A stretch of DNA of 64,000 nucleotides from [Phialemoniopsis] sp. UDSM-2020 (GCA_018873225.1 JAEILZ010000005.1:3038001-3102000); one strand, 5' to 3'. Positions 1 through 14,138 are shown, counted from the first letter of the stretch. Translations and numbers: made by a program. Notes: generated from the sequence alone by a model not told the origin.

Positions 1-834
1 CCAGGGCTTCATGGGGCCCCATATTTCCCCAATAACGCAAGAAGGTGACTAGTTCGCGTAATGAGTCGATTTGATGTACTGGGGAGGGAGAGGAGTTGGT
101 GGCTCTGGGCCAGGGTAACAAGGTCAAGGGCGACACTTGTTTCGCGGCTTATTGCTAAGTAAGGGGCCAAGCAACTATACTTTGCCTAGGTCTTCTGGAT
201 ATGACCATTCAGATGACAATTCTGTGCCTTCTTCTCCGCATATTGCCCCAGACTGGCATTTGTCCCATGGGATGGCTGGTGTTGACAGTGAATCAGTTTT
301 CTCTGGCATCGCTCTAGTTTCCACAATAACCCATCCGTTCGTCGCCGTTCGGACCGCTAGCCGAAGTTACCGAGTTACGCGAGAACTTTCGCACCCGGAG
401 CTCAGACGAGTTACGCGAAGACCGCGAGACGACCCACATCGGCCAGTATTCGTCATGTAAATTGACCAGGGAAGTAGTGTTCTTGTCGTACCCTGGAACA
501 AATGAATGACGATCAGTTGGGGTCGTTGATGGCAATGGTCCTTATGTTTGATTTAGGTAATAGGATAGCCCCTTGTGTCAAGCATTGGTACCTACCAAGA
601 CCTTTACGTGGTACTAGTGTCGTGGGGAGCTCTCCGCTGTCTCCAACTGTTCTCCCTCTTTCCCATGTGGGCATCACAGTCCGACCTCCGACCTACGTGG
701 GGTCTGCGAGTAAAGAGCTGAAATGATACAAACATATTTAAGCTTGTAGCCCCATGTTCGCGTCCATCCGTCAGGATCGCGAATGTTGCCAAACCTGTTG
801 ATTGTCCCTCGACTTGAGCCTCAGCATTTCAAAC
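1..834. other. Intergenic region upstream of arylsulfatase
   Basis: No convincing gene is seen. Open frames here are short and lack recognisable domains. The stretch holds the octamer TTACGCGA twice on the plus strand (375-382 and 411-418, inside a 12-bp direct repeat) and once inverted (54-61). A TATA-like AT stretch lies near 730-742, about 100 bases before the arylsulfatase start. It is probably the promoter and 5' leader of that gene. Confidence 0.6.
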
Positions 835-2976
<2,142 letters not shown>

Positions 2977-3159
2977 TTCAGGGAAATATAAGCTACGGAA
3001 ACGCACATGTGTGGTTGGTTGGTGAACAATACATTGATTGATCGTCAATATGCAAACTCCAATACACAATGCATTTTCATGGTATCCAACCAGGACGATA
3101 CACCTACCAGTCACTCTCTACCCAGAAGACGATAATCCCAGACTCCGCTATCAAATCAA

Positions 3160-5248
3160 TCATGACCTGTACTGTCTTAGAAGCAGTCTATCCGCGCCTT
3201 CCACCATGGTGCTGTCGAGAACCCTGCCCACTGCTGTGGCCACAGCCGCAATGCCTTCGGTAGGTCGGACATCGTGAGCACAGTGTGCAAGCCCAATAGC
3301 GGCGAGCGCGCCCAAAACTTGTGCCCTGCTCGCGGGTAGATGATCGACAAGCCATGAAAGGAGGCGCAGCTGAGCCGCGAAACGGACATCGCCAGGTAGC
3401 AAGACAGCTATGTCGGTAAAGTTGTGCTCAGGGGACGATGTTAGGGGCGGCGATGGCGAAGTCGTGGATGCGGAAGGTATTGCGGACGGTAATAGGTTCA
3501 TGGCCGACGATGTAGCTCCCGTCAAATCAGTATTGCTATTGATGCGGATAGGACCGGCGGCCATCTTTGCGGCCGTGACATTCCAGCTCAGGGCTGGCTC
3601 CGCATTGGCCCAGGTGGAGGGGATAGTTTGACACAGCACAGAAGCGTAGGAAGTGCAGCAGGTGCAATTGCTGAAGAATGGCGTGTTGAAGAACGATGTG
3701 GATGTCGGCGATTTAGCAGCCGCGTTGAGGTATTTGATTAGTCTCGTCGTCCAGATCAGGACCGTCGCGTAATATGCTATGTTCTGCATTTGTGTAAAGG
3801 TCTGCTCGTTTGCCGGCGGTTGCTCTGCGCTGCTCTTGTCCGGGAACAGGTCGAAAAGCATACTCATTTCATACACATCAGGGCCCTCGGCACCCTCGAT
3901 GCCAGGACGATAATCATCGTCCTGGGCTACGCGGAAGGTCCATTCGATGAGCTCCCGGCTACCAACAGGATTCGCATGTTGCCAATCTGCAAGCCAGCTC
4001 CTAAGTGCCTCTCTTGCATCTGTCGCTCGCTTTACAAGCCGAGGAAGAGTCTCTGGAGTCTCTAAGCGAGGTGCTTGATAGCCGCTCTGGGTCCACTGAA
4101 TGCGATCTCGCATGACTTCCCAAGCACCTTGGAGTAATCCGGGAAACTCAGCCATGATATCGAGTAGTCGACTGATTGGTGTTTTCAGCTCGGGTGACTT
4201 TTCCCAAGGCACTGTCTTCCACTTCATATCTTCTAGGAAGCAACGCTCGCGAGCAACGAGAGATTGTGAGATCTATGTTAGAGAACATCAGTCTATACTG
4301 TTCTGCGGGTTGTAGGTTAAAATGAACTGACCAGAGTCAATCTGCATGACTCAAAGACGGGCAACAACGACGGTGATTGGAAAGCTTCAGGGCCACAATA
4401 CTCCATGATCCGCGTCAGGCCACGATTGTGGGTGAATCTCAGATCTTGCTCAACAGATACCTAAATATTATGTCAACATATTTTTGCAACGATATAAGTT
4501 ACATCACAATGCTCACCGCATATGAACCCATGATAGCTATCGGTCGGATAAGCTCAGCAAGCTCACTCTTTGAGGAGCTGAAGAGTTTTGTCCGTAAAGT
4601 GTTTAATGTTGAGCCATAAAGCCGAGATGCAGCCTGCTTCAGATTGTCGATGTGCTGATCTCTGCCGAGAAGGCCATATGAAAGGGCGCGGAGACTGTCA
4701 TACGACATGACCTCGCTGGACAGATGACTGCGCATGGCGGTATCCTGGAGCAGAATGCTGTGCATATTGATCCAGCCGTACGAGTGAAAGAAGTAGGAAA
4801 AGGAAATGTCGTCCACAAACGGAGTGAGACTAAGCTCCGGTGGTATAGAGTCTTGCTTGCCATCACTTGGGCTGCTCCTGTCGGAGCTAGACCTCTTCAG
4901 AGAGGTCTGACCCTCAGGAGCTGTGCCACTAGCATCGCTCAGTGGCGTTGAAGAAGCTGTAGATCTGGAAATGGTCTGGTCTCGCTTGCGCCGGTTGGGA
5001 AGTCTCTTGGCAGTGCCGCCTGCCGACCCGCCCGGGAATGATGAGATGGCCTGGAACTTGGCAAGGCGCGAGGATCCGGGCTCGATGCCGGCGACGGCCC
5101 CGTGGTTCTGCATGCGTAGCACCGTCTCATAGCCGGCGCAGGTATACCCGCCCTTGAGACATCGCTCGCATGCCGGACGTGTCTTGTCACACTTGACACG
5201 TCGGGCCCGACAGGTGTGGCAGTTGCCGCTGGTGGGTGCCCTGCCCAT
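3160..5248 (-). CDS. Zn2Cys6 (C6) fungal transcription factor
   Basis: Three exons are inferred on the minus strand: 5248-4517, 4460-4332 and 4272-3160, giving 657 residues. The N-terminus carries a textbook zinc binuclear cluster, C10-X2-C13-X6-C20-X6-C27-X2-C30-X6-C37, with the basic CRARRVKCD segment. Next comes a Ser/Thr/Arg-rich linker (about residues 60-140). A helical regulatory region follows, containing FHSYGWINMHSILLQDTAM, of the kind found in fungal-specific transcription factor domain 2 proteins. A low-complexity Ser/Thr/Pro stretch interrupts the C-terminal third. It should act in the nucleus on CGG-type sites. The target pathway is unknown; proximity to the arylsulfatase is suggestive but not evidence. 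Confidence 0.9.
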
Positions 5249-6318
5249 GGCGGCGAGTTGGGGGTGGCGCGATCAGCCAATCTCGTCCGTCTTGATGATG
5301 GATGACAAATGTTACGGATGCCGTGTGTCCGCCCTCTTGGTTCCCATCCACTGAATAGCCTTCAAGACTACCAGAGTCTGGCTCATGAGACATACAGTCG
5401 CCGATGAGACCGTTGCGACAGATGCCCGGGAGATGATGCTGCGTCCATCGAACCGTACAGATGGTTGAACCGGGTATGTAGTTGAGGGAAATCGTAGTGC
5501 AGCCACTCAGCCCCATCAATTGACGCTTTCAGGTGGGGCAGTCAGCCCTGAAGGGTTCTCGGAAGCGCTACAGCGACCCACTAGGAACGAGCATAGCATT
5601 GAGATCCCCGTGCTGTGCTGCTGTCAAGGGCACGCTAGAAGTGCTGTTCTCATTCGACTGCATAAGGAGAGGCCGTGGGGTTCCGACCTCTTTCGTCCTC
5701 CATATGAGAATGTTTAACGTTGATAATAGCAATGATGTCAGGGTCCGAGAGGTTGACATGATATTAAATGCTCACGTAAGCAACCCGAGCTGGTCTGAGG
5801 TCTAATTCAGTGCACTGGATGAGCCTGAAGGCCTCAAAGCCGGATAGACCCGGTCCGGCCTTGGCAGTGGTTCTCCTGCGGGATGCGTTGTGTGTATTCG
5901 GCCATTCTTGATCCAGGCCTCGGTTCTCATCTTCCACAACGTTTCGGCTTCATTTTCTTCTTGTCCTTAAACCTGCAATGCTGTTGCAGTTGGTTTTGTG
6001 AATGAGTGTGCAACTAAAATACCGAAGTAGGGAGCTTAAACAAGCTAAAAGTGACTGGAACACTAGGAACGCATCCTCCGAATATGCTGCTCGCCAAAGA
6101 CGGAATAAGAAACCATTATCCAACTCCCAGGATGATGAAACAAAAGGCAATATGCCAATACAAATGATCCGAAAAGTCAGGAACTCCGCCTCGTACACAA
6201 TCAAGTCAATCTCCCATGCCAAGCAAGCAACGCAATTTCCTGCACAATGAGAGAGGTATCACATGCCTGTCCTCCATCTCATAGATGCCTTCTGAAGAAA
6301 CGTATAACAATTTCGACC
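5249..6318. other. Intergenic region
   Basis: No gene is supported. The part next to 5248 is the 5' leader and promoter of the minus-strand Zn2Cys6 gene. The remainder shows only short frames without domains. Confidence 0.6.
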
Positions 6319-6717
6319 TTATTCTGCCGGTTTATCGGCCGGCGGGTCTGCGGGAGGCGGTGGCGGTGGTGCCGCGCCTTCTGAGGAGGACGACGAGCCC
6401 TTCGAAGACTTCCTGTGACGGCGGCGACGTCTGCGCCGGCGTCTTTTCTTCGCCTTGGTACGGATGGAGACACGATAGTACCAACAAAACGCAATGACGC
6501 CGGCGACAAAGAGGGCCAGTACGACCCCGACCACGACACCTATCGTGGTTCCGGTGTCCCCGTCGGACCTGCGTCTGATGGCCGATCTTGATGACAATGC
6601 TTCCTGCGACGACGAATCGATCCCGCGGCGTGTGAGTCCATCAAGCTCGCCGGCGGGTGCACTTCTCGGGGCCGGCCCGAGTCCGCCCGGCCGGCGCGGC
6701 GGGATGGGGATGTACAT
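6319..6717 (-). CDS. Small single-pass membrane protein with poly-basic cytoplasmic tail
   Basis: A single-exon frame of 132 residues, starting MYIPIPPRRPGG. It has a Pro/Gly-rich N-terminus, then a clear hydrophobic segment (about residues 57-79: TTIGVVVGVVLALFVAGVIAF). Next is an almost pure arginine/lysine run (about residues 86-102), a serine run and a proline-rich C-terminus (PPPPPPADPP). This order (short outside part, one membrane span, strongly basic inside part) is common in small fungal plasma-membrane proteins of unknown role. By the positive-inside rule the tail should be cytosolic. There is no signal peptide before the span. An upstream exon cannot be excluded. Function is not recognised. 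Confidence 0.6.
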   Translation of the reverse strand: MYIPIPPRRPGGLGPAPRSAPAGELDGLTRRGIDSSSQEALSSRSAIRRRSDGDTGTTIGVVVGVVLALFVAGVIAFCWYYRVSIRTKAKKRRRRRRRRRHRKSSKGSSSSSEGAAPPPPPPADPPADKPAE

Positions 6718-8487
6718 GGATCAGGAGCGGACTGCAGTTGACGACTTGCTAGGCAATACTCTTTCGGTAACACCAGTGAATGGCACTAGGTCGGAGTCCA
6801 CGCGAGTCACTCAGGAGCGGATGCCTAGCTTCACTTTGGGCTTGTTGGGCGCCGATGAAGGGGTTTGGGCTTGAAATGGCGATCAGGCCAGTTATAGCGC
6901 CATGGCTGGTGAGGGCGAAACGTATTGAGACTATAATACAAGAAAAAGCCAGATGATCCAGCAGAAATCAAGTACAACTAGGTGTCAATGTAAAGAGACG
7001 ATGCGAGCATTGGCAGCAAGGCGGAGGCGGCATTCTTCTAGTCATCTCTGCTGGGGGGATATCAATCCAGAAAGGCAAAATGCGACACCACACACTCCCA
7101 GGAAGAGGGTGGGCGGGCGCGCCGTCTATATGGGTGGCCACGGCAAGAAGGGGTTACCAGGGCTGGCCGAGCCAGCAGTTATCTGTATGCATGCAGCAGA
7201 AATTGGCATTTCGCGTGAGCCGATGGAAAATGTATGATTTGATGCACAAAAGCCCGTCAGATACGCTTGCGGATGCAGTGTCGTTCGGCCCACGGGTTCC
7301 ACGGGTTCAAAAGTGTGCGGGGGTGGGAGGACGAGGGGACTTACCCGTCTGGCCAGGGCGGTCCACGATGATTCGCTGTGCGATGGGAGCAAGGGAGTGT
7401 ATGCATGTTCTTTTGACAGTCGAGAATCCACCAAGAAACCTGATAATGAAAAAGAAAAGAGTCGAAGGAGGGCCAATATGGGTTAGGTGGCGAGATCCAA
7501 CGTCCTTTGGGCACCAACCACACCAAGCTGTTGAAGATGGCAACCCTTCTCTATACAAGCGACGCAATCAGTATCAATCAGTGACTTTGACAATATGACA
7601 CTTGACTGATAACAAACGGTCAGGCCAATTATAAATCAGACCCGAGTCTGACAGCGCTGCTGTGGAATGATCGCGGCAGTCTGGGGAAGAATTCTGGCCG
7701 ACTTCTCAGAGGGTTCCGTGTCTCTGTAGAACCCGACTGGTCTCGAGTGATTGTCGACCACGTTGTCCGCAATCCACGAATGAGACGGCAGAAACGTACT
7801 TTGGATCGATGGATTCACGAGAGCGGGTACCTGTCGTGACACTGGACAAGATGGTGTGGACGGACCGGATAGCTCAAACAGAGGGGCAATCCTGCAGGTC
7901 TCATGCAGCTCTGGGGTTAGCACCATGCAATCGCACCCCGGTTGACAACTCAGCATCGATTACGCGCGACGAAGCAGGGCTTACGTGCAGCTACTGGCTG
8001 CCGTTATGTGCTGAGTCTGGAGCCAATGACATCCAACTTTCGTATGCTGCCCTACATTGAGGCTATAGGTCGGAGCTGAGATGGCTCCGCATGTGGCAGA
8101 TGAACCGTCCTCCGGGAGCTTGGCTGGACAATGGAGTGATAAGGGCTATCATCAGATGCTGGTCTACACAATACCAAGGGACGTCAATGATCATTGTGCA
8201 TGATCACAGATCGCGATTCAAACACACCGAGGGGAGGCTGACTCCATGCTGGTCTCATGTCAATATCCAAGTCGCAGTCTTGCCGCAGTCGTTGTTCTCT
8301 AAAGCATCACAGACGTAGATTTAAAGGTTCTCTCATTCATCAACCGTTGGTTTTGCTTCAATGCATGATTAAAGATCGTCTCTTTGGATATTAAGATAAA
8401 CAACATGGTGAGACCTGATGCTCAATCATTTCATCTTCAGCATCGAATTTGGTGTCATTACATTCATTTCCCAATTACGATTTGCCA
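6718..8487. other. Intergenic region of 1.8 kb
   Basis: No gene is supported. The longest frame (7080-7598, plus) encodes a tryptophan- and arginine-rich sequence with no domain and no splice-compatible extension, so it is treated as chance. The right part contains the 3' flank of the propeller gene. Confidence 0.55.
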
Positions 8488-9582
8488 TCACTCCAGATCC
8501 TGAATGTACAGTCCATATCCAACACCAGCCTCCTGGTCACCGCGGCTAGAGTGGACGCACATCGTCCGGCCATCGGGGCTCACGACCGGGTTGCCGGCCT
8601 TCCAGGGCTTCTGCTCGGAGAAGTAGGTCAGGCGTGTCCAGTCGGTGCTGTTCGGCTCCAGGCTCATGCGGTAGATCTCAATGCCCTGGACGCTGGGCGT
8701 CGTGTTGGTCTTGGTGGACCAGGCCGACTCGACCAGGGTGTACTTTTCGTTGGGGTACATGCCCTCGACCTCGTTGTACTGGCCAGGCACCGCGCGGTAG
8801 AGAATCTTCTCACCAGTCTCGATGTTTACGCCCTCGACCCGACCGTAGTGGGCATCTGGATGCGTGGGATCCGTGCCGTAGCAGGTATACACGATCTCGG
8901 TGTCGTTGTTCCGGAAGTCCTGGGGCTCGAGCTTGCAGTCGGGAGCCATGGCGCGCAGGACCTCCTTCTTGTTGATGATCTTTGGTTCGCCGCCCGAGTA
9001 GTCGATGTCGCCCATGTACATGACCGACTCGTCTTCCTTGTACTGGTCGGGATACTCTCCCGCGGTGTTGGCCCAGGCGATCTTGTTGGAGTAGATGGAA
9101 ATGGCGACACCCTCGAAGATCTTGTGGTTGAGCGGGCTGACTTTCTTGGCGCCTGGCTTGAGGATCCACATCTCCATCTCCTTGGCTCGGGTCTCCTTGA
9201 CGTCCTTGAACTCGCGAGCGCCGATCAAAAAGAGGTCGCCGTTGACGAGGTACTGAGCTCGCAGGAAGCCCGGGTGTGGCCAGCCGGTGAGCAGCTTTAG
9301 GCGCTGAGTCCTGAGGTCTAGCTCAAACACGTCGCCGAAACTCTTGGACATGAAGGCAATCTTTTGCCCGTCGCGACGGTAGGAGGGGCGTTCGCCAAAC
9401 CATGTGACCTGCTGGATGCTGCTGTTGGACATGCAAGGCCCATCGGCGATAGGTCCATCGTCGGTCTCTTGCCTGACTTCGAGAGAGGAGATAGAGCCAC
9501 CAGAGAGAGGACTGCCCATGAGAGGAACAGCCATGGCGGCCAGAATCACGCCCAAAGCGCGCTTTAGCGACAGTGTAGCCAT
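8488..9582 (-). CDS. Secreted PD40/TolB-like beta-propeller protein
   Basis: Intronless frame of 364 residues. The N-terminus is a signal peptide: basic start, hydrophobic LGVILAAMAVPLMG, likely cleavage near residues 23-30. The body carries repeated blade motifs of the PD40/WD40-like propeller type: PSYRRDGQKIAFMS (about 67-80), an FELDLRTQRLKLLTGW blade end, and a late NPVVSPDGRTMCVHSS blade. Such propellers occur in secreted fungal hydrolases and lyases as well as in binding proteins; no catalytic residues can be assigned. It is divergent from a Dal5-type permease, with 1.3 kb between the start codons, so a shared substrate is possible but unproven. The long open frame on the opposite strand is a codon-bias shadow. 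Confidence 0.8.
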   Translation of the reverse strand: MATLSLKRALGVILAAMAVPLMGSPLSGGSISSLEVRQETDDGPIADGPCMSNSSIQQVTWFGERPSYRRDGQKIAFMSKSFGDVFELDLRTQRLKLLTGWPHPGFLRAQYLVNGDLFLIGAREFKDVKETRAKEMEMWILKPGAKKVSPLNHKIFEGVAISIYSNKIAWANTAGEYPDQYKEDESVMYMGDIDYSGGEPKIINKKEVLRAMAPDCKLEPQDFRNNDTEIVYTCYGTDPTHPDAHYGRVEGVNIETGEKILYRAVPGQYNEVEGMYPNEKYTLVESAWSTKTNTTPSVQGIEIYRMSLEPNSTDWTRLTYFSEQKPWKAGNPVVSPDGRTMCVHSSRGDQEAGVGYGLYIQDLE

Positions 9583-10901
9583 GGTTGTCTTAACAAAGCA
9601 ACTTGAGACAAGCTGATGATCTTGAGGTACTTATTAAAGACTGAGCAACGTGTAATGGCTTACAAGAAACACTGCGAGTACCGACCGAAACTCCTTCTTT
9701 TGAGACACCCGGGATATTCATGGCGTATTTATCGTCCAGATACCCCATCTCTTGACGCTCTTTCGTCATGGTCTCTCGAAGCTACGTTGAAGATCATTGC
9801 CATACATTGTCGGCCTCAAGGCCGCAAGTGAGTTCTTGGCCCGGTTACCAGGTCTTGTCCGGCTATCAGATTCCGGATGCTTCAATGATGTAGCTTGCTG
9901 GCGCCGTCAAGTTTTCCAGCCTTGAACTGCCAGAACTGCCTGGACGTCAATGGGTTCGTCGTTCCTTCACCCCGCAATCCTATCCCCACAAAACCACCAG
10001 TGTTCATCCCCACGATTTCCCCAAGGATGCGGGTTCTCTGGCTTTGGAAATCGACTACGGCCTTCTCTCCGCGCAACCTCTTGGCATTCTCAAGGGAATC
10101 TACCACGGCAGTTCAGGAAACACATGATGTATTGGCCCATTACCTCACACATCTTGATCGGTGATAAAGAATCGCCCCTAGAATTACAAGCAATTGACTA
10201 ATCATCGCGTCTGCAGCTCCAGGCAGGGCCGATACCATTGAAGGGGATTGATTGTGCACGAATATCAGCTCACCACCAATTAATTGTATCGCTGTCAGTT
10301 TAAAAGATATATTGACGTTGTCAAAATATGACCTCTGTGCGGCCATTACTCTATTCTCTCTACATTACGAAGACAAAGAAAGCAAAGTAGTCGCTGGTCG
10401 CGATGCTGTTCAATCGGATGGAGACGGCACACCGACATGGCCTGTTGCCGCTCTCCTGGCACGGTAGCAATACCGGTGCACACCTGGATTAAAAGCTTTC
10501 TTGGCACCCTAAAACGGTGCTCAATGTAACCGGACAGATGGCCGAGTGGGTAGGACTGGGGGCGCATGGGGGGGCCTCGGCCAGCACCCGATGGGCAAGA
10601 TCGGCACTGGAGAGAATGCCGATGCAACGAACCGTGTGATCATTGTGACGAGAAATGGGGCCTTGACACGTCCGAGAAGCGCTCGGGCGGGGGATAATTA
10701 TCTCCATATGGCACGACAGTCACAGTAAGGGCAAATTTTGGGGTAGAATGGACGTGCTCAACGCGGGGAAGGTTATTTAAATACCATCTCACCCCCTTCC
10801 CGGTCTTTGTCCAGTGATTCATACCATACCACCCTCCACTGCCACCTACAGAAGACAATCTGTTGCGAGAAGTAGCAGGCAGGTTTACCGAGAATTATCA
10901 A
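9583..10901. other. Divergent intergenic region
   Basis: Shared upstream region of the minus-strand propeller gene and the plus-strand permease gene. No coding sequence is recognised. An AT-rich TATA-like element (TTATTTAAAT) lies at about 10773-10782, some 120 bases before the permease start. Confidence 0.55.
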
Positions 10902-12634
10902 ATGGAGAAAATGGAGAAGATTGAGGTCGAGCGGCCTCCCAGCCCTCTGGCCGGCGCCAAGGAGCAGGGCTTTGTCCAGCAGTTCGAAGCACAGGACGAA
11001 GCTGGGCGCAAGGATCGCGAGACAAAGCTGGTGCGCAAGATCGATATCCACTTGATCCCCATGCTCGTCATCATGTATCTCCTCAACTTTCTCGATCGGT
11101 CGAACCTCGCCCAGGCCCGGCAGGGGACACTCGAGGCCGATCTGAAGATGAAGGGCACCGACTTCAACCTGGCTACGTCTATCCTTTTCGTCGGATATCT
11201 CTTGATGCAGCTGCCATCCAACATGCTCATCACACGAATCCGGCCATCTCTATATCTAAGTGGCGCCATGACCCTGTGGGGAGTCGTGTCTACCTGCAAT
11301 GCCGGGGTGCATAACTTCACTGGCTTGGTGCTTGTGCGGTTCTTCCTGGGATTTGTTGGTATGTGCTATGTGCCGAACTTCTCCGAACTCATCACTGACG
11401 GCTGTCCCAGAGGCGCCATTCTTTCCCGGTGCCATCTTTCTGATGAGCTCTTGGTACACCAGAGCCGAGCTCACTCGAAGGATTGCATGGTTCTACTCCG
11501 GAAATGCCCTTGCGAACATGTTTGGAGGCTTGCTCGGCGCTGCCATTCTTGGCAACCTTGAAGGCGCTCACGGCATTGCTGGCTGGAGATGGCTTTTCAT
11601 CATTGTGCGTTACTCTTATTTGCTTACCAAAACTACGGCCTGAATACTAATCTTGATTGAACCTTCAGGAGGGAACCATCACCATAGCCCTTGCCATTAT
11701 CTCAGGATTCATCCTGCCCGATTATCCGCACACGACTCGCTGGTTATCCGAAGAAGAACGGGCCTTTGCTGCTTGGCGGCTGCTCTCTGACATCAACGAG
11801 GCCGACGAGCGACACGCGCAGTCCATCTGGGTGGGCGTCAAGCTCGCCCTGAAGGACTACCGCATCTGGCTCTTTCTGCCCCTGCAGCACATCAGCTTGC
11901 TCAGTCAGACATTTCAATACTTCTTCCCCAGCATTGTGGGAACACTGGGTTATGGCCGCATCGAGACGCTCTGGCTTACAGCTCCTGCCTGGGTAAGTCC
12001 ATCCTCTCCAAGTGTCTTGTTCACTCTCTTGATCGATTATGCTCATGCTTGTCTTTACTCAGTTTGCTACGTTCCTCGTCTCTGTTCTGGTAACCTGGAC
12101 GTCAGCCAAGACCAAGGATCGATCGATTCACATCATCTGCCTGATGATGGTTGCCCTTGTTGGAAATGCAATCGCCACCGCTACATTGAACGTCGGAGCA
12201 CGGTTCTTCGCCATGTTTTTGATGCCCATGGGTGCTGTGTCTGCTTGTATGTTCCCCCTTCTGCCCACTCATGTGTGATAAGCCCTCTAACCTGTACCAC
12301 AGACCAAATCATCGTCTCTTGGGTGGCCAACTCCTTCCCGCGGCCGCTTGTGAAGCGATCGGCAGCGATCGCCATCACCAACATGATTGGCAACTGCGCA
12401 AACATCTACGGTTCCTACATGTACGCGGCTCGCGATGCCCCGCGGTACATCCCTGGAGGCAGCGCAAACACTGCAGTCTGCTTCATTGTAGCCGCTCTAG
12501 CACTAGTAGTGCGACTCGTTCATATCCATGAGAATAAGAAACTCGAGCGTGCTGAGGCCGAAGGCGAATCTACTGAGCCGGCAGAGGAGACCAACGTGGG
12601 CAGGAGAGCTTTTGGTTTCAGATATGTCTATTAG
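10902..12634 (+). CDS. MFS permease, Dal5/allantoate (anion:cation symporter) family
   Basis: Five exons are inferred: 10902-11358, 11411-11604, 11669-11992, 12063-12246 and 12303-12634, giving 496 residues. The first in-frame ATG (MEKMEKIEVERPPSPL) is chosen. RKIDIHLIPMLVIMYLLNFLDRSNLAQAR at the first span is the hallmark of the Dal5/Tna1/Seo1 family. FFLGFVEAPFFPGAIFLMSSWY follows, and WRWLFIIEG precedes the cytosolic loop between spans 6 and 7. About 12 membrane spans are expected. Members import organic anions such as allantoate, nicotinate, pantothenate or dipeptides by proton symport at the plasma membrane. The substrate of this one cannot be read from the sequence. Its neighbour is a divergent secreted propeller protein. 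Confidence 0.92.
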
Positions 12635-13253
12635 ACTCTTCTCTGAGTGCCACCAATGGTTCTCGAGTTTCAATGTTGAATCCAAGACACCCGGTCATCA
12701 TAGTAGTAGCTTAAAATGAATCACTCGCATAGATTCAATCAAACAATGAGAATTACAATCGCCATGCTCTTCCTCAACAAGGATGAGTTCGTAAAACACA
12801 CCAGCAAACATTTGTATCCGTCAATTCGTATATTTTCCTCTAAGACGTCACATGACTAGGCCTGTATCGCATCTAAATAAGTTATTTTTAAACGATCCCT
12901 TCGCAAAGCGGTGAACCCCTGAGCCGGATGCTACTTTTGTGCGCTGTATGGGACCTAAAACAGCAGTGATCAGTTCGGCCCCTCGCGTATTATAGGGCTG
13001 AAAGTAAGTTGTAGCGTATCAACGATTGAGTTTGGCCTGGTGTCGGCCTCCCCATTTGCATGCATGTCAGCAACACAGTCGCATCCAAGGTAAGCAATAT
13101 CGTCTGGGGTCGTCAGCAGTAAGTATCGTCAACCTCGATTAGGGAAGGAAAACAGTTATAAAAAGCCAAGAGAAATCACTGGCAATTGTGAACAAAAATC
13201 ACATTGGTTATCCATTCCCATCATAGCAAGAGTCAACTGATTCAGCGTTCAAG
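12635..13253. other. Intergenic region with promoter of lyase-like gene
   Basis: No gene is seen. A good TATA box (TATAAAAAG, about 13157-13165) sits some 90 bases upstream of the next start codon, and the leader between them is A/C-rich as in fungal 5' leaders. Confidence 0.55.
13157..13165 (+). promoter_or_regulatory. TATA box of polysaccharide-lyase-like gene
   Basis: The sequence TATAAAAAG lies about 90 bases before the ATG at 13254. This is a normal distance for a strongly inducible fungal promoter. Confidence 0.5.
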
Positions 13254-14138
13254 ATGTATACCCAAACAATTCTTTCTCTAGGCCTCACGGCCCTCCTGTC
13301 CATCTCATCAGTCTCGGCCAAGGTCTTGGCCTCTTATGATGCGTCCACAGGCGAGTCTGTGAAGAGTGCCCTTAAGATGCAGAATCTTGGCGGCTACAAC
13401 GACCAGCCGTGGCCAAAGGGCCAGGACCAGAACGCCTCTGCATTCTTCACGACGGCCAAAGATCCCCAAGGTCGGCCCGCGGCGCACGTCCACAAGGACC
13501 CTCACTTTGCCCGCTCCGAGTACCACGTCCTGAACCGCGCGATCGAGCAGGACAAGACATACTACATCGGCTACAAAGTGCAGTGGCAGCATGTCGACTA
13601 CCAGACCATCGTCTTCCAGTGGAAGACGTATGAAATGGACCAGGCACCTCAGTACGACGACACTATCGCCATCGGCATGGTCTTCCGGGGTGACGAGGAG
13701 GGTAATGGTAACCACACCATGTAAGTCTGGGCCGATCTTCCAATATTGTTACTTCGTACTCGTGATACTCATCTGTCAAACAGTACCGTTGGCTGCCAGC
13801 CTGACCCCCGCAGCGGAGGTGGCAAGATTGTCTGGAGGAAGAAGCTCGAGATGGGCAAAGTGTACACTTTTGGCTACGTCATCAACACCACCCCCGACAT
13901 GGAGAAGGGGTTCTTGCAGCTCTACTTCAACGGAGAGCGCGTCACCATGGTCGACCCCGTGACCCAGGAGCACACTCAGACTATGAAGGGCAACTTCTTC
14001 CCCGTCCCCGGCATTGCGAACCCCAAGCTGGGTCTGTACGGTGGCAAGAACTTCTTGGCAGATGACTCCTACGTGTACAACTTCGTGGTCGGCACGGAAC
14101 TCAAGGACATTGCGGATGTTGTGGGCATCAAGCAATGA
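13254..14138 (+). CDS. Secreted polysaccharide-lyase-like jelly-roll protein
   Basis: Two exons, 13254-13720 and 13784-14138, encode 273 residues. Residues 1-22 form a signal peptide (QTILSLGLTALLSISSVSA). The rest is a concanavalin-A-like beta jelly roll. Features include an ARSEYHVLNRAIEQDKTYYIGY strand pair, the central WQHVDYQTIVFQWK motif, and the late FLQLYFNGERV strand typical of heparinase-I-like/PF14099 polysaccharide lyases and related PL20 enzymes. It should act outside the cell on an acidic polysaccharide, but catalytic residues are not assigned and the exact family is uncertain. It is the first member of a run of secreted-protein genes and is tail-to-tail with the CAP protein gene (334 bases apart). 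Confidence 0.75.

Noticed and set aside
7080..7598. A 172-codon plus-strand frame in an intergenic stretch
   Set aside because: Composition rich in Trp, Arg and Pro, no domain, and no clear upstream promoter. Judged to be chance.
8449..9300. A 283-codon plus-strand frame opposite the secreted propeller gene
   Set aside because: Leu/Val/Asp-rich shadow without motifs; the minus-strand frame has a signal peptide and propeller blades.
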